A stretch of 64,000 nucleotides of DNA from Stenotrophobium rhamnosiphilum (GTDB lineage: Bacteria; Pseudomonadota; Gammaproteobacteria; Nevskiales; Nevskiaceae). The number at the start of each line of letters is the position of its first letter. The stretch's first letter is position 1. This document shows, piece after piece, positions 17,843 through 26,896 of this stretch. The stretch spans positions 186,001-250,000 of the forward strand of contig NZ_QANS01000001.1 in NCBI RefSeq assembly GCF_003052265.1. Reading direction: 5' to 3'. The notes under the pieces were generated by a model, which saw only the letters and a list, made by a program, of their open reading frames with translations, made no database searches and had not been told where the DNA came from. A program made the position numbers and the translations under genes.

Positions 17843-18840
17843 GAGCATAGTGTGACAGCAAGGGCGACGGCGGCGCGAAGACTACCCACATCAGCGCGTC
17901 CTGTACCTGCAAGATCGAGTGCGGTGCCGTGATCAACCGATGTGCGGATGATCGGCAGGCCGAGCGTGATGTTGACTGCTTCGCCGAAGCCAACGTATTT
18001 GAGCGTGGGCAAGCCTTGATCGTGATACATCGCCAGCACTGCGTCAGCGTGGTCGAGATATTTGGCAGTGAACAAGGTATCGGCGGGCAGCGGGCCCGTG
18101 ATGTTCATGCCTTCAGCGCGCATGGCATCGAGTGTCGGAATGATGGTGTCGATTTCTTCGCGGCCGAGATGACCGCCTTCGCCCGCGTGCGGGTTGAGTC
18201 CGCAGCACAGAATGCGTGGCTGTTGAATGCCGAACTTGGTGCGCAGATCTTGCTGAAGCACGCGCAATACCGTCGTCAGTGTTTCGCGTGTGATCGCAGC
18301 AGGGACATCTTTGAGTGCTAGATGAGTGGTCGCGAGTGCGACGCGCAGCGGGTGTTTGCTATTGGCAACGAGCATCATCACTGGCATCGGCGCTTGGCAA
18401 AGCTCAGCCAGAAATTCGGTGTGCCCAGAGAACGGGATGCCCGCATCGTTGATCACACTTTTTTGCACGGGGCCTGTGACAAGCGCTTGTGCTGTGCCTT
18501 GCTGGCAGGCCTTTGCAGCAATCGTCAGCGTATCAAGCACGTAGCTCGCGTTGCGCTTGTCCAAGTTGCCTGCGTGTACTGGCGCTGACAGAGTTACGGG
18601 CAGCACTGCGAGTGTGCCTGCAGGTGTTGGGGTTGGCGCGGAGTCCAGCGTCACCAGCTTTAGTTTGATGGGCAAACCCAGTTGCTGTGCGCGCTGCTGC
18701 AGAAGTTCAGGATCGCAGACCGCAACTAATTCAAGCGGGTGTGCTGTCTGTGCGAGTGTGATGACAAGATCAGGTCCGATACCCGCCGGTTCGCCCGGCG
18801 TGATCAGAATTCGTGCGCTGCTCTTGACCTCGCTGCTCAC
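17839..18840 (-). CDS. pdxA: 4-hydroxythreonine-4-phosphate dehydrogenase
   Basis: 333 residues. PdxA oxidises 4-phosphohydroxy-L-threonine in the DXP-dependent pathway to pyridoxal 5'-phosphate. [12 protein letters not shown] at the N-terminus, [10 protein letters not shown] near 140, the metal histidine in [10 protein letters not shown] near 168, [16 protein letters not shown] near 208 and [14 protein letters not shown] near 305 are all as in the family. It has a GTG start, 15 bp after the surA stop, and its stop overlaps rsmA in ATGA, so the three genes are probably one transcript. Confidence 0.95.
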   Translation of the reverse strand: MSSEVKSSARILITPGEPAGIGPDLVITLAQTAHPLELVAVCDPELLQQRAQQLGLPIKLKLVTLDSAPTPTPAGTLAVLPVTLSAPVHAGNLDKRNASYVLDTLTIAAKACQQGTAQALVTGPVQKSVINDAGIPFSGHTEFLAELCQAPMPVMMLVANSKHPLRVALATTHLALKDVPAAITRETLTTVLRVLQQDLRTKFGIQQPRILCCGLNPHAGEGGHLGREEIDTIIPTLDAMRAEGMNITGPLPADTLFTAKYLDHADAVLAMYHDQGLPTLKYVGFGEAVNITLGLPIIRTSVDHGTALDLAGTGRADVGSLRAAVALAVTLCS

Positions 18841-18855
18841 AGTGCACGAATCGCA

Positions 18856-20175
18856 TTAAGACTTGGTAGCCGCGTTAGCGTCTGCGTCGCTCTTTAAGCG
18901 ATATTCAACGTAGGCTTCTTCACGCAGCTTACGCAACCAGTTGTCGTATTCTTCGGCGCTCTTGCGCTGGCCAATTGCAGTGCGTGCGCGATTGCGACGA
19001 GTTTCTTCTGTGGTGTCACGCGTACGGCGCTCAATCACGCTGGCGATATGCCATCCAAATTTGCTGTGGAAGGGCTGGCTGATTTCGCCCGGTTTGAGCT
19101 GATCCAGGCGAACCTGAAATTCCGGCACAAATATTCCGGCAGCCTGAAAGCCCAAATCACCGCCGCCGTTCTTGGAGCCGGGGTCGTCAGAATATTTCTT
19201 GGCGAGTTCGGTGAAGTCTTCGCCCTTTTGCAGGCGATCATAAATATCACGAGACAGTGCGCGCGTTTGCTCTTCATCACGCAGCGCATTCGGGCTGAGC
19301 AGAATGTGCTTGGCGTGGGTCTCTGCGACGGTCTGACGACCGCTGCCGCCGCGCTCATCTACCAGCTTGATGATGTGATAACCGCTGCCAGCTTCCAGCA
19401 CACCGCTGACGTCGCCTTTACCAAGCTTGGCCGCAGTTGCCGCAAACAAGCTCGGCAAGTCAGCCGCTTTGCGCCAATCGAGATCACCGCCTTGCAGTGC
19501 GTTCTGGCCGTTGGAGTTGGCGAGCGCGAGCTGGGCAAAGTCTTCACCAGCCTTGAGGCGTTTCACAAGGTCTTCAGCTTTGGCGCGAGCTTTGTTGCGC
19601 TCTTCGTTCTTGGCAGCATCTGGCACGGCAATGAGGATGTGTGAGAGGCGATATTCCTTGTTCTCTTCCTGACCCGCTGGTTGCGTGGCAAGGAACAGGT
19701 CAACGTCTTGATCGGTGATGGAGATGCGGCCATCGACTTCTTTTTGACGCAGACGGCTGATCAGGACTTGATCGCGAATCTGTTCGCGCACGGCGAGATA
19801 GTCGTTGCCATCTTTCTTCACGCTCTCAGCAAACTGCGGCAAGGTCATGCCGTTCTGCGATGCGATGTTGGTGATGACTTCGTTGAGCTCGCGATCGTCA
19901 ATGCGTTCGCCTGCTTCTGCAGCGCGTTGCGTTTGCAGCTTGGTCAGAATCAGGCGCTCAAGCACCTGCGTGCGGAGCACATCTTCTGGAGGATCAGCAA
20001 TGCCGCGTTCTTTGATCTGTTGCTTCGCGTCGACGATGGACTGGTCCAGTTCGCTCTGCAGAATCACGCCGTCATTTAGGACGACGATGATGCGGTCCAG
20101 CGATTCGGCCGCATGTGCGGCGCCGCTGAAAGCAAAAACGAGAATGGCGAACAGCCGGAATAACGATGTTTTCAT
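18856..20175 (-). CDS. surA: Periplasmic chaperone / peptidyl-prolyl isomerase SurA
   Basis: 439 residues: signal peptide (cleavage after AAHA, about 22), SurA N-terminal domain (ESLDRIIVVLNDGVILQSELD..., about 23-150), two parvulin PpiC domains (about 172-272 and 284-385; EYRLSHILIAVP and AETHAKHILLS start them), and a C-terminal helix. It escorts outer-membrane proteins such as LptD to the Bam complex; lptD lies just upstream on the same strand. The 216-bp gap to lptD contains an AT-rich island that may carry its own promoter. Confidence 0.95.
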   Translation of the reverse strand: MKTSLFRLFAILVFAFSGAAHAAESLDRIIVVLNDGVILQSELDQSIVDAKQQIKERGIADPPEDVLRTQVLERLILTKLQTQRAAEAGERIDDRELNEVITNIASQNGMTLPQFAESVKKDGNDYLAVREQIRDQVLISRLRQKEVDGRISITDQDVDLFLATQPAGQEENKEYRLSHILIAVPDAAKNEERNKARAKAEDLVKRLKAGEDFAQLALANSNGQNALQGGDLDWRKAADLPSLFAATAAKLGKGDVSGVLEAGSGYHIIKLVDERGGSGRQTVAETHAKHILLSPNALRDEEQTRALSRDIYDRLQKGEDFTELAKKYSDDPGSKNGGGDLGFQAAGIFVPEFQVRLDQLKPGEISQPFHSKFGWHIASVIERRTRDTTEETRRNRARTAIGQRKSAEEYDNWLRKLREEAYVEYRLKSDADANAATKS

Positions 20176-20309
20176 GGAAGGTGTTTCGATGGTTTTTCGA
20201 ACGAAAGCGACGCAATAAAGCGGGCAATAAACGGGCGCAAGGTTAACACGCTCATCCTGTCAGACGTTGATCTGTGCTTTAGGTTCCAGACAGGTGAGCG
20301 GCGATGTGG

Positions 20310-20390
20310 TTTTGCGCTTTTTGAAATGTTATAAAAAATAATATAAAAACTTATTAATAATCTATTTAAAACGATTTTCTTCAGGCAAAC
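20310..20390. other. AT-rich island between lptD and surA
   Basis: A run of almost only A and T at about 20329-20368, ending in TTTAAAACGATT, in otherwise GC-moderate DNA. It is 3' of lptD and about 150 bp upstream of surA on the minus strand. It may be an UP-element or nucleoid-protein site for a surA promoter; no exact promoter could be fixed. The remaining 20176-20309 shows no gene. Confidence 0.4.
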
Positions 20391-20391
20391 C

Positions 20392-22641
20392 TTACTGCGG
20401 CAAGGTGTCGTTGATCGGCAGCAGACCCGTGAAGCCGGTGCCGATGCGCGTCATGCCTTTGAGTTCGAGTTGAACATAAATGCCGTTATCGAATCTGCCG
20501 CTGGTGTTGGCAACATAGCGACGATAGGACGTACGCAGTGCCCAGCAGCACGTCTCGTACTCAAGGCCGCCGAGCACATCGAGTGTGCGGTTATCTTCAA
20601 TCGAGTAACGCCAGCGACCTGCGGCACGCCAGCCTTCAAATAAAGGAATGGAGGCCACCACGTCGCTCTGTTCGAGCACACCGCGGCGATAGCGATAGAC
20701 CAAGTCAAGACGCTTGCCCGTGGCGCTGGTCTCGTCCTCGCGATAGCGCACCGCAAAGTTGGCGCGATTGAATTGGCGATCGCCCGGCGCCCATTGCAGC
20801 AGTGACGATGCCGCCCAATGCGAGGAAAGGCGGTAATCCAAAGTCGAAATAAAGTCGGTGGCGCCGTTACCCGGAGAGACAAAGCCTGGCAGCGTGACTT
20901 CTGGTGCGGTGAAGCGATAGATCTGACCGATCGTGGCGGTCAGACGAACCTGTCCCGTGTTGGGATCTAGCAAGCGTGAGGACAGTGCGAAGGCAGCCTG
21001 ATTAGCATCGGCGATGCGATCAATGCCGGAATAACGATTGCGCGAGAACAGTTCGGTGACGTCGAAATCGGGTTCACCGCTATCAAACGTTGGGATGTCG
21101 TTTTGATTGCGATACGGCGTGTAGAGATACATCAACTGTGGTTCGAGCGTCTGCACGCTGCCATTGGCGGTGATGCGTTCAAAGCGCAGGCCGCCCTCAG
21201 TGCTAAACGTCGGCACGGTACGCTGTGGCGCGGAGGGTTGTCCCGGCGCTACGTTCGATAGCTGATAGGCGGTATAGCGCGCATCAATCTGGCTGGTGGT
21301 GTACCAAGCGATGTTGTCCTTTTCCAAGCGCAGGAAAGGCTGCAGATCAAGACGCTGACCATCGATCGAATTTGGGCGCGTGAAATAGTCGTACTCAGCG
21401 CCAAGTCCAGCGCGCGTGTTGTAGAAACTATTCGGCGTTAACGCATCCAAACGAATTTGCGGCACGCGGCGATAAGGTTCGTCGGCAGGCAGAATCGTGT
21501 TGTCGATGGTTTGGTAATCCTGAACCATGACATTGACTGTGTACGACGCGGGCGCTTGATAAGTGAGTCGCGCGCTGCGATCAAGGTAGGTGAGCGCGCT
21601 GGAATCAATACGCGTACCGCCGAAGTCTTCGAAATATTGTTCGTCGCTGACATCGGCAACGTGAATATCAAGTGCAAGACGCGGATTGATCAGGCTGTCG
21701 TGCTGAAACTCAAGAAAAGTACGGCGATCTTGCGTCTGACGATCTTCGTGGAGATATTCAAGGTCAAGCTTGCCTTCGCTCTGTTCAAGTAGGTAGCGAA
21801 AGCTGTTGCCAAGCTGCGTGCCGCGCTTGGACATATAGCGTGGCGTAAACGTGTCATCGATATTCGGCGCGATGTTCAGATAAATCGGCTGACGAAAATC
21901 AAAGCCCATGTTTTCCGTGATGCCAACCGTCGGAAACAGCAGGCCGGTGTGGCGTTCGTTGTCGATTGGAAAGCGAAAGTAAGGCATGTAAAAAACGGGG
22001 ACGCCGCCGAGCTCAAGACGAGCGTTGGTTGCACTGCCCATGCCTTCGTCATAGTCGAGATGTACTTTGGTCGCGGCGAGATACCAAGCGTTGGAGTCGG
22101 GCCCGCAAGTGGTGTAGCGAATGCGCCGGATATTCGCAGTGCCATGCTGATTCACCTGCACGACGTCCGCGCTACCGCGAGCGGCGCGTGAGGGCAGGGT
22201 GAACAGGGTGTTGTTGAAGGCGCCTGATTGCGTGTTGAGATCAAAATCCGCTGACTGGCTTTTGATATTCATCTGCTTGCTGCGGAACAGCGACTCGGCA
22301 CGCACTTCGATCGTGCGGTTCTTATCGTCGTAGTTCAGTGCTTCGCTGGAAAATTCTTGCCCGCCTTGCATCACGCGCACTTTGCCGAGCAAGGTGCTGA
22401 TGCCTTCCTTGTCCAGCGAGACATCATCGGCTGTCAGGTGAACCGGGCCATTTTCAGGGCCTTCGACGAGCATCGGCAGATTAGCGGCCAGCGGCAGTTG
22501 CTGACACATCGCGGCGGCGCGTGGCTCGCTGCGTTTGGCGGACTCTATGGATGAGCCGTTTTCTGAAGCCATAGCTGCAGGCACGGCAAGCAGCGCGCAG
22601 AGAACAAGCGTTACACGGGTGTAAGCAGCGGAACGGAGCAC
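20392..22641 (-). CDS. lptD: LPS-assembly protein LptD
   Basis: 749 residues, outer-membrane translocon that, with LptE, inserts lipopolysaccharide into the outer leaflet. Signal peptide to about residue 25; periplasmic beta-jellyroll (OstA-like) domain with VHLTADDVSLDKEGISTLLGKVRVMQGGQEFSSEALNYDD near 67-110; then the 26-strand barrel domain with RYTTCGPDSNAWYLAATKVHLDYDEGMGSATNARLELGGVPVFYMPYFRFPID and the C-terminal GLEYETCCWALRTSYRRYV. Cys residues at the jellyroll start (MCQQ), in TTCG and in the CC pair match the inter-domain disulfide pattern. GTG start with AAGGA 7 nt upstream. Confidence 0.96.
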   Translation of the reverse strand: MLRSAAYTRVTLVLCALLAVPAAMASENGSSIESAKRSEPRAAAMCQQLPLAANLPMLVEGPENGPVHLTADDVSLDKEGISTLLGKVRVMQGGQEFSSEALNYDDKNRTIEVRAESLFRSKQMNIKSQSADFDLNTQSGAFNNTLFTLPSRAARGSADVVQVNQHGTANIRRIRYTTCGPDSNAWYLAATKVHLDYDEGMGSATNARLELGGVPVFYMPYFRFPIDNERHTGLLFPTVGITENMGFDFRQPIYLNIAPNIDDTFTPRYMSKRGTQLGNSFRYLLEQSEGKLDLEYLHEDRQTQDRRTFLEFQHDSLINPRLALDIHVADVSDEQYFEDFGGTRIDSSALTYLDRSARLTYQAPASYTVNVMVQDYQTIDNTILPADEPYRRVPQIRLDALTPNSFYNTRAGLGAEYDYFTRPNSIDGQRLDLQPFLRLEKDNIAWYTTSQIDARYTAYQLSNVAPGQPSAPQRTVPTFSTEGGLRFERITANGSVQTLEPQLMYLYTPYRNQNDIPTFDSGEPDFDVTELFSRNRYSGIDRIADANQAAFALSSRLLDPNTGQVRLTATIGQIYRFTAPEVTLPGFVSPGNGATDFISTLDYRLSSHWAASSLLQWAPGDRQFNRANFAVRYREDETSATGKRLDLVYRYRRGVLEQSDVVASIPLFEGWRAAGRWRYSIEDNRTLDVLGGLEYETCCWALRTSYRRYVANTSGRFDNGIYVQLELKGMTRIGTGFTGLLPINDTLPQ

Positions 22642-22780
22642 AGGGGATCCTTATAGATGCCGCATTTTCAGCTATTGGGGGCTCAGCGTAAACCGTTTAA
22701 AGGTCATCGCTGATACGGTGACAGCGCAAGCGCCGCCCCGTAAGCTTCGCCCAAATTGTAAAGACTCGATGTAATTCCTC
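22642..22780. promoter_or_regulatory. Divergent lptD / amgK promoter region
   Basis: 139 bp between two divergent GTG-initiated genes, so both promoters should be here. No clear sigma70 or sigmaE pair was identified by eye. A CGTAAACCGTTTAAAGG stretch near 22689 is the most AT-rich part. Confidence 0.35.
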
Positions 22781-23776
22781 GTGACCATAGCCTCATTTGC
22801 CAACGATCCTCGCGCCCAAAGCGCTTACGACTGGGCCAGCGCACAGCTTGGCCGTCAGGATCTCGACATCGCTCCGGCCTCGGCCGATGCCAGCTTCCGT
22901 CGCTATTTCCGCCTCAGCGCTGCGGGTCAGTCTTGGGTGTTGATGGATGCGCCGCCAGATAAAGAGAACTGCGAGCCGTTCATTCATATCGCTGGATTGG
23001 TGCGCGATGCCAAGCTCAATGGCCCGATTGTGCATGCGCAGGATTTGAAGCAGGGCTTCCTCTTGCTATCGGATTTGGGCACACAGACTTATCTGCATGT
23101 GATCAATGAAGCCAATGCTGATGAGCTATTCGCACCTGCCATCACTGCGCTAATTCACTGGCAGCTTTCGTCCAAACCCGATGAGCTGCCGCCGTATGAC
23201 GAAGCGCTGCTGCGTCGCGAGCTTTCATTGTTCCCGGATTGGTACGTAGCCAAACATTTGCAACGCTCGCTGACCCCAGCACAGGCTGCGCTGCTGCGTG
23301 ATGCGGAAGATGTGCTCGTCGCACGCGCATTGGCACAAGCCAAGGTTTATGTGCACCGCGACTACATGCCGCGCAATTTGATGATCTCCACGCCTAATCC
23401 CGGCATCCTCGATTTTCAGGACGCCGTGTTCGGGCCCATCACCTATGACGTGGCTTCGTTATTTAAAGATGCTTTCCTGTCTTGGCCTGAGCAACGCGTA
23501 CGCGTGTGGGTTAAGCAGTATTGGACCGAAGCACGTGCTGCAGGTTTGCCGTTGAGCGACGACTTCGAATCATTCTTCCGCGACTTTGAATTGATGGGCG
23601 TGCAACGCCACCTCAAAGTTCTCGGCATCTTCGCGCGCATTAATTATCGCGATGGCAAGCCGCATTATCTGGCTGATACACCACGCTTCATTCGTTATGT
23701 GCGTGAAGTGGCGGCGCGTCATCCAGAGCTTGCTGGTTTGGTGCAGTTGTTTGATGAATTGGAGCTAAATTCGTGA
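22781..23776 (+). CDS. amgK: N-acetylmuramate/N-acetylglucosamine kinase AmgK
   Basis: 331 residues, aminoglycoside-phosphotransferase fold. [12 protein letters not shown] (catalytic HxDxxxxN) lies near residue 188 and [30 protein letters not shown] (metal-binding DxQDA) near 207. AmgK phosphorylates the anomeric carbon of MurNAc in the peptidoglycan recycling shortcut to UDP-MurNAc that bypasses de novo synthesis and gives intrinsic fosfomycin tolerance. The pairing with murU next to lptD is the pseudomonad arrangement. GTG start; the stop overlaps the murU GTG. Confidence 0.92.
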   Translation: MTIASFANDPRAQSAYDWASAQLGRQDLDIAPASADASFRRYFRLSAAGQSWVLMDAPPDKENCEPFIHIAGLVRDAKLNGPIVHAQDLKQGFLLLSDLGTQTYLHVINEANADELFAPAITALIHWQLSSKPDELPPYDEALLRRELSLFPDWYVAKHLQRSLTPAQAALLRDAEDVLVARALAQAKVYVHRDYMPRNLMISTPNPGILDFQDAVFGPITYDVASLFKDAFLSWPEQRVRVWVKQYWTEARAAGLPLSDDFESFFRDFELMGVQRHLKVLGIFARINYRDGKPHYLADTPRFIRYVREVAARHPELAGLVQLFDELELNS

Positions 23777-24441
23777 GAGCAATGATCCTCGCAGCAGGCC
23801 GCGGCTCACGCATGCGTGAACTCACCGACGTTACGCCGAAGCCGCTGCTACAAGTCCGTGGCAAACCGCTGATCGAATATCACCTCGAACAGCTCAAGCA
23901 AGCGGGCATTCATGAGTTCGTGATTAACACCGGCTGGCTCGGTGAAAAAATTGAAGCGGCGCTAGGTAACGGCAAACGCTGGAACGCACGCATTCAGTAT
24001 TCGCATGAAGGTTGGCCCGCGCTGGAAACGGGCGGCGGCATCCACAAGGCGCTACCGCTGCTGGGTGAAGATCCATTTCTCGTCGTCAATGGTGACGTCT
24101 ACATCGAATGCGAGTGGAAGAACTGGACGCGCCGCGGTCTTGCGCGTGGTGATCTGGCGCATCTGGTGCTGGTGCCTAATCCGCCGCATAACATCAAAGG
24201 CGATTTCGGTCTGGTGTCTTCGCGCATTTACGATGCAGGCGCGCAATACACGTTTAGCGGCATCTCAATTCTTGATCCCGCGTTGTTTGATGACTGCAAA
24301 CCAGGTTCTTTCAAACTGGCACCTTTGATTCGCAAAGCTGCGGCCAATGGTCATGCCACTGGCGAATTGTTTAACGGACAATGGTCTGACGTAGGCACGC
24401 CAGAACGACTCAAGCTACTCGAAGCGAGGCGCAAAAAATGA
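23773..24441 (+). CDS. murU: N-acetylmuramate alpha-1-phosphate uridylyltransferase MurU
   Basis: 222 residues. The nucleotidyltransferase signature [36 protein letters not shown] is at the N-terminus, with FLVVNGDVY (metal-binding Asp) near 100 and GDVGTPERL-like SDVGTPERL at the C-terminus. It converts MurNAc-1-P and UTP to UDP-MurNAc, the step after AmgK. The GTG at 23773 overlaps the amgK TGA; an ATG three codons later (23782) is the alternative. Its stop overlaps the osmC ATG. Confidence 0.92.
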   Translation: MRAMILAAGRGSRMRELTDVTPKPLLQVRGKPLIEYHLEQLKQAGIHEFVINTGWLGEKIEAALGNGKRWNARIQYSHEGWPALETGGGIHKALPLLGEDPFLVVNGDVYIECEWKNWTRRGLARGDLAHLVLVPNPPHNIKGDFGLVSSRIYDAGAQYTFSGISILDPALFDDCKPGSFKLAPLIRKAAANGHATGELFNGQWSDVGTPERLKLLEARRKK

Positions 24442-24827
24442 TCAAGGTTCAGAAAGCTGCAGACGGCAAACTCAAGCAGACTATTGAGATTGGCAATCAC
24501 CAAATCATTGCTGATGAGCCGGTGAGCGTTGGTGGTGATGACCAAGGCCCTGGCCCGACGGAATTGCTGCAAGCCGCGCTAGGCTCTTGCACCGCGATCA
24601 CCGTGACGATGGTAGCCAAGCGTAAAGAGATGCCGCTCAAAGATGTGCGCGTGCAGGTTTCGATGGAGAAAACGGCAGACGCCACGCGTTTTCATCGCGA
24701 AATCGAATTGGTGGGTGAGCTCACTGCTGAGCAGCGCGAATACTTGCTGGGCATTGCCAACAAATGTCCGGTGCACAAGATTTTGAGTGGCAAGATCGAA
24801 ATCGATACGGTCTTGCAGGGCAGTTGA
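24438..24827 (+). CDS. OsmC family protein
   Basis: 129 residues. [50 protein letters not shown] carries the first conserved Cys, and [21 protein letters not shown] the second, the redox pair of OsmC/Ohr-type thiol peroxidases. The short form fits the YhfA/OsmC-like branch rather than Ohr. It overlaps murU in ATGA and is the last gene of this three-gene unit; the link to cell-wall recycling is positional only. Confidence 0.88.
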   Translation: MIKVQKAADGKLKQTIEIGNHQIIADEPVSVGGDDQGPGPTELLQAALGSCTAITVTMVAKRKEMPLKDVRVQVSMEKTADATRFHREIELVGELTAEQREYLLGIANKCPVHKILSGKIEIDTVLQGS

Positions 24828-24830
24828 AAC

Positions 24831-24896
24831 GTAGGGTGCGCCGTGCGCACCAACTCTCTACTTAAGGGATTTGTTGGTGCGCACAGCGCACCCTAC
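24831..24896. repeat. GTAGGG-type dispersed palindrome
   Basis: Near-perfect inverted repeat: GTAGGGTGCGCCGTGCGCACC at the left end and its near complement ending GCGCACCCTAC at the right, with about 24 bp between. Same subtype as 46276-46341. Its right end supplies the TAG stop of the leftward gene that follows. Confidence 0.85.
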
Positions 24897-25300
24897 AAAT
24901 CTTCAGAGTTAGTAGGCTCAGTACGATCGCTGTCGTCTTCCAAGTCACCGGCTTCAGCGATTTTTTCCAAACGCTTTAAATGCATCTTGAGAATACGCTC
25001 GCCTGCGCCTTCGTTGTTCAGCTGATCTTCCAGCGCATTGCGCAGCGCTTCGATATCAAAGTGAGCAGACTCCGGATCCGTCACTGCGTTGATTTCGCCG
25101 CAGAGTTTTTCCCAGTTACCGTCGACGATCAGCATCACCGGCATGATCGGTTCGTCCAGCTCAATGCTGGAAAATTCGAAACGATGAGAGTGTCCATCCC
25201 AAGTCACCCACTGTGCTTCGCGTGAGTCGAGCCAGGTGAGAACAGCTTCAGCAAAAACGGCCGCAAATTTTTCAATCTGCGCGGGTTCGATCGCGATCAT
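24893..25300 (-). CDS. Hypothetical acidic protein
   Basis: 135 residues; no family recognised. The N-terminal two thirds look like a compact globular domain (MIAIEPAQIEKFAAVFAEAVLTWLDSREAQWVTWDGHSHRFEFSSIELDEPIMPVMLIVDGNW), and a charged helical part runs to a Glu/Asp-rich tail (LEDDSDRTEPTNSEDL). No signal peptide or membrane segment. The ATG at 25300 is preferred: the longer frame (to 25327) would take its first codons from the inverted-repeat element that starts at 25305. The TAG stop lies inside the palindrome at 24831-24896. Confidence 0.6.
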   Translation of the reverse strand: MIAIEPAQIEKFAAVFAEAVLTWLDSREAQWVTWDGHSHRFEFSSIELDEPIMPVMLIVDGNWEKLCGEINAVTDPESAHFDIEALRNALEDQLNNEGAGERILKMHLKRLEKIAEAGDLEDDSDRTEPTNSEDL

Positions 25301-25304
25301 TATG

Positions 25305-25569
25305 GGGCCTGTTAACGCTAGTTTCACGTCAGCGCTGCCCCCTCAAAAATTGCCAGGCAAGGCGCGACTGACGAAGTTTAGTGATTCTAAACGAGGAAGG
25401 AGCAACGCGGCATGGCAATTTTTGAGGCGGCAGCCCGAAGGGGCGGGAGCCATTGGACGCATGGCGGCGTCATCAGTCGCTTACATAGAGTCACTATGCC
25501 GCGCTCCCTCTTTCTTGCCCTGCGCCCAATGGCTTTCGCCGCTGGCGCGAAATTAGCGTTAACAGGCCC
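25305..25569. repeat. 265-bp structured inverted-repeat element (MITE-like)
   Basis: Bounded by 30-bp inverted repeats (25305-25334 and 25540-25569) with three mismatches, each starting GGGCCTGTTAACGCTA. Inside are two long hairpins. Hairpin A has 22-bp arms at 25334-25355 and 25413-25434 (one mismatch) and an apical GTTTAG-TGATT-CTAAAC stem. Hairpin B has 23-bp arms at 25442-25464 and 25518-25540 and an apical CATAG-AGTCA-CTATG stem. It exactly fills the gap between the hypothetical gene and the lipA stop. No ORF for a transposase; no clear target duplication. Confidence 0.8.
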
Positions 25570-26544
25570 TTAAGCCTGTAACACGCCGTGTGCTTGTTGA
25601 TCAGCGTGATAGCTGGAGCGCACCATCGGACCGCTCGCAACGTGGGAGAAACCCATTTCTTCGCCGAGTATGCGCAGGCGTTCAAATTCATCCGGATGCA
25701 CATAACGTGCGACTGGCAAATGATGTTTAGATGGTTGCAGATATTGGCCCAGCGTCAGCATGTCGACCTTGTGCGCGCGCAGATCGCGCATCACTTGTTC
25801 GATTTCGCTGATCTCTTCTCCAAGGCCCAGCATCAAGCCGGATTTGGTCGGCACTTCTGGATGCAGACTTTTGAAGCGCTCGAGCAGATCGAGTGACCAT
25901 TCGTAGTCCGAACCCGGACGCGCTTGCTTGTAGAGGCGCGGTACGGTTTCCAGATTGTGGTTGAACACATCTGGAGGCGTGTCATTAAAGATCACCAGCG
26001 CAGGATCCATACGACCGCGGAAATCCGGCACCAGTACTTCAATCGTCAGTTTTGGTGACAGCACGCGGGCTTCGCGGATACAAGCGGCAAAGTGTGCGGC
26101 GCCGCCATCTTTCAAATCATCGCGATCTACTGAAGTGATGACGACATAGCGCAGTGCCATATCGCGAATTGTGCGAGCGAGATTAATCGGCTCGTCCGCA
26201 TCGAGCGCATTCGGGCGACCATGTGCCACATCGCAGAACGGGCAGCGACGGGTGCAGATCGCACCCATGATCATGAAGGTGGCCGTGCCCTTGCCGAAGC
26301 ATTCGCCGAGGTTGGGGCAGTTGGCTTCTTCGCAAACCGTATGCAGATTGTTGTCGCGCAGCGCTTTCTTAATGCGCGCGACTTCTGGCGTGCCCTGCGT
26401 CTTGGCACGAATCCAAGACGGCTTGCGCAGCATCTCTGTCGTGGCTTCGATCTTGATCGGAATACGCGCCATCTTCTCCGCGCCACGCAGTTTTTCACCG
26501 GCGACGATGGGTTTGATAGCGGGGGATTCTGGGGACGTGCTCAT
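25570..26544 (-). CDS. lipA: Lipoyl synthase
   Basis: 324 residues from the ATG at 26544. This radical SAM enzyme inserts two sulfurs into protein-bound octanoyl groups. [12 protein letters not shown] is the auxiliary-cluster CX4CX5C motif, CTRRCPFC the radical SAM CX3CX2C motif, and RSSYHAD near the C-terminus supplies the conserved Ser ligand. The frame stays open 51 codons further upstream, but that part is translated repeat DNA and is not conserved LipA sequence. lipB is not adjacent. The stop abuts the 265-bp element. Confidence 0.95.
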   Translation of the reverse strand: MSTSPESPAIKPIVAGEKLRGAEKMARIPIKIEATTEMLRKPSWIRAKTQGTPEVARIKKALRDNNLHTVCEEANCPNLGECFGKGTATFMIMGAICTRRCPFCDVAHGRPNALDADEPINLARTIRDMALRYVVITSVDRDDLKDGGAAHFAACIREARVLSPKLTIEVLVPDFRGRMDPALVIFNDTPPDVFNHNLETVPRLYKQARPGSDYEWSLDLLERFKSLHPEVPTKSGLMLGLGEEISEIEQVMRDLRAHKVDMLTLGQYLQPSKHHLPVARYVHPDEFERLRILGEEMGFSHVASGPMVRSSYHADQQAHGVLQA

Positions 26545-26659
26545 GCGGGGCTCGATTCGCGGACGGCACATTTTACGCCCTTCAGATGGGGGAATGTCGG
26601 TTAATCCTTGCTTGGCGGGAAATGGGGCTTTGCTGGGGAGGTAGGGGGAGGGAGTTCTG

Positions 26660-26715
26660 CTCCTGCGCGGCTTTTTAGAGAGGGCATCTCTGCACAAACG
26701 CCTACGCTCTTTCGC
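26660..26715. repeat. 56-bp direct repeat, copy 1
   Basis: Starts CTCCTGCGCGGC, contains GGGCATCTCTGCACAAACGCC and ends CTACGCTCTTTCGC. It matches 26755-26810 with only a few substitutions. Located upstream of lipA. Confidence 0.8.
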
Positions 26716-26754
26716 GTTCTTTTTTGGGACATCAATGCGGCGCCGACAACCCCA

Positions 26755-26810
26755 CTCCTGCGCGGCCTTTTAATGAGGGCATCTCTGCACAAACACCTAC
26801 GCTCTTTCGC
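26755..26810. repeat. 56-bp direct repeat, copy 2
   Basis: Second copy of the repeat at 26660-26715, same orientation, start-to-start distance 95 bp. The segment between the two copies does not match their outer flanks. Together with the terminator this fills the 352-bp gene-free gap 26545-26896. Confidence 0.8.
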
Positions 26811-26848
26811 ATCCATGCGACCGCGTAGGTACAGAACATCCTGTTCAT

Positions 26849-26872
26849 AAAAAAGGCCGCCCGGGGGCGGCC
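26849..26872 (-). terminator. Rho-independent terminator after the PlsC-like gene
   Basis: On the minus strand GGCCGCC-CCCG-GGCGGCC followed by six T. It lies 25 bp beyond the stop of the acyltransferase gene and separates the ornithine-lipid pair from lipA. Confidence 0.88.
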
Positions 26873-26896
26873 ATTGTGCCAAGGTTCTTATGCGGC

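Noticed and set aside
25570-26697. N-terminally extended lipoyl synthase of 375 residues
   Set aside because: The additional 51 residues are translated direct-repeat and intergenic DNA; LipA homology begins after the ATG at 26544.
26660-26810. Possible CRISPR remnant because of two direct repeats
   Set aside because: Repeat length 56 bp, only two units, no further spacers and no cas genes.
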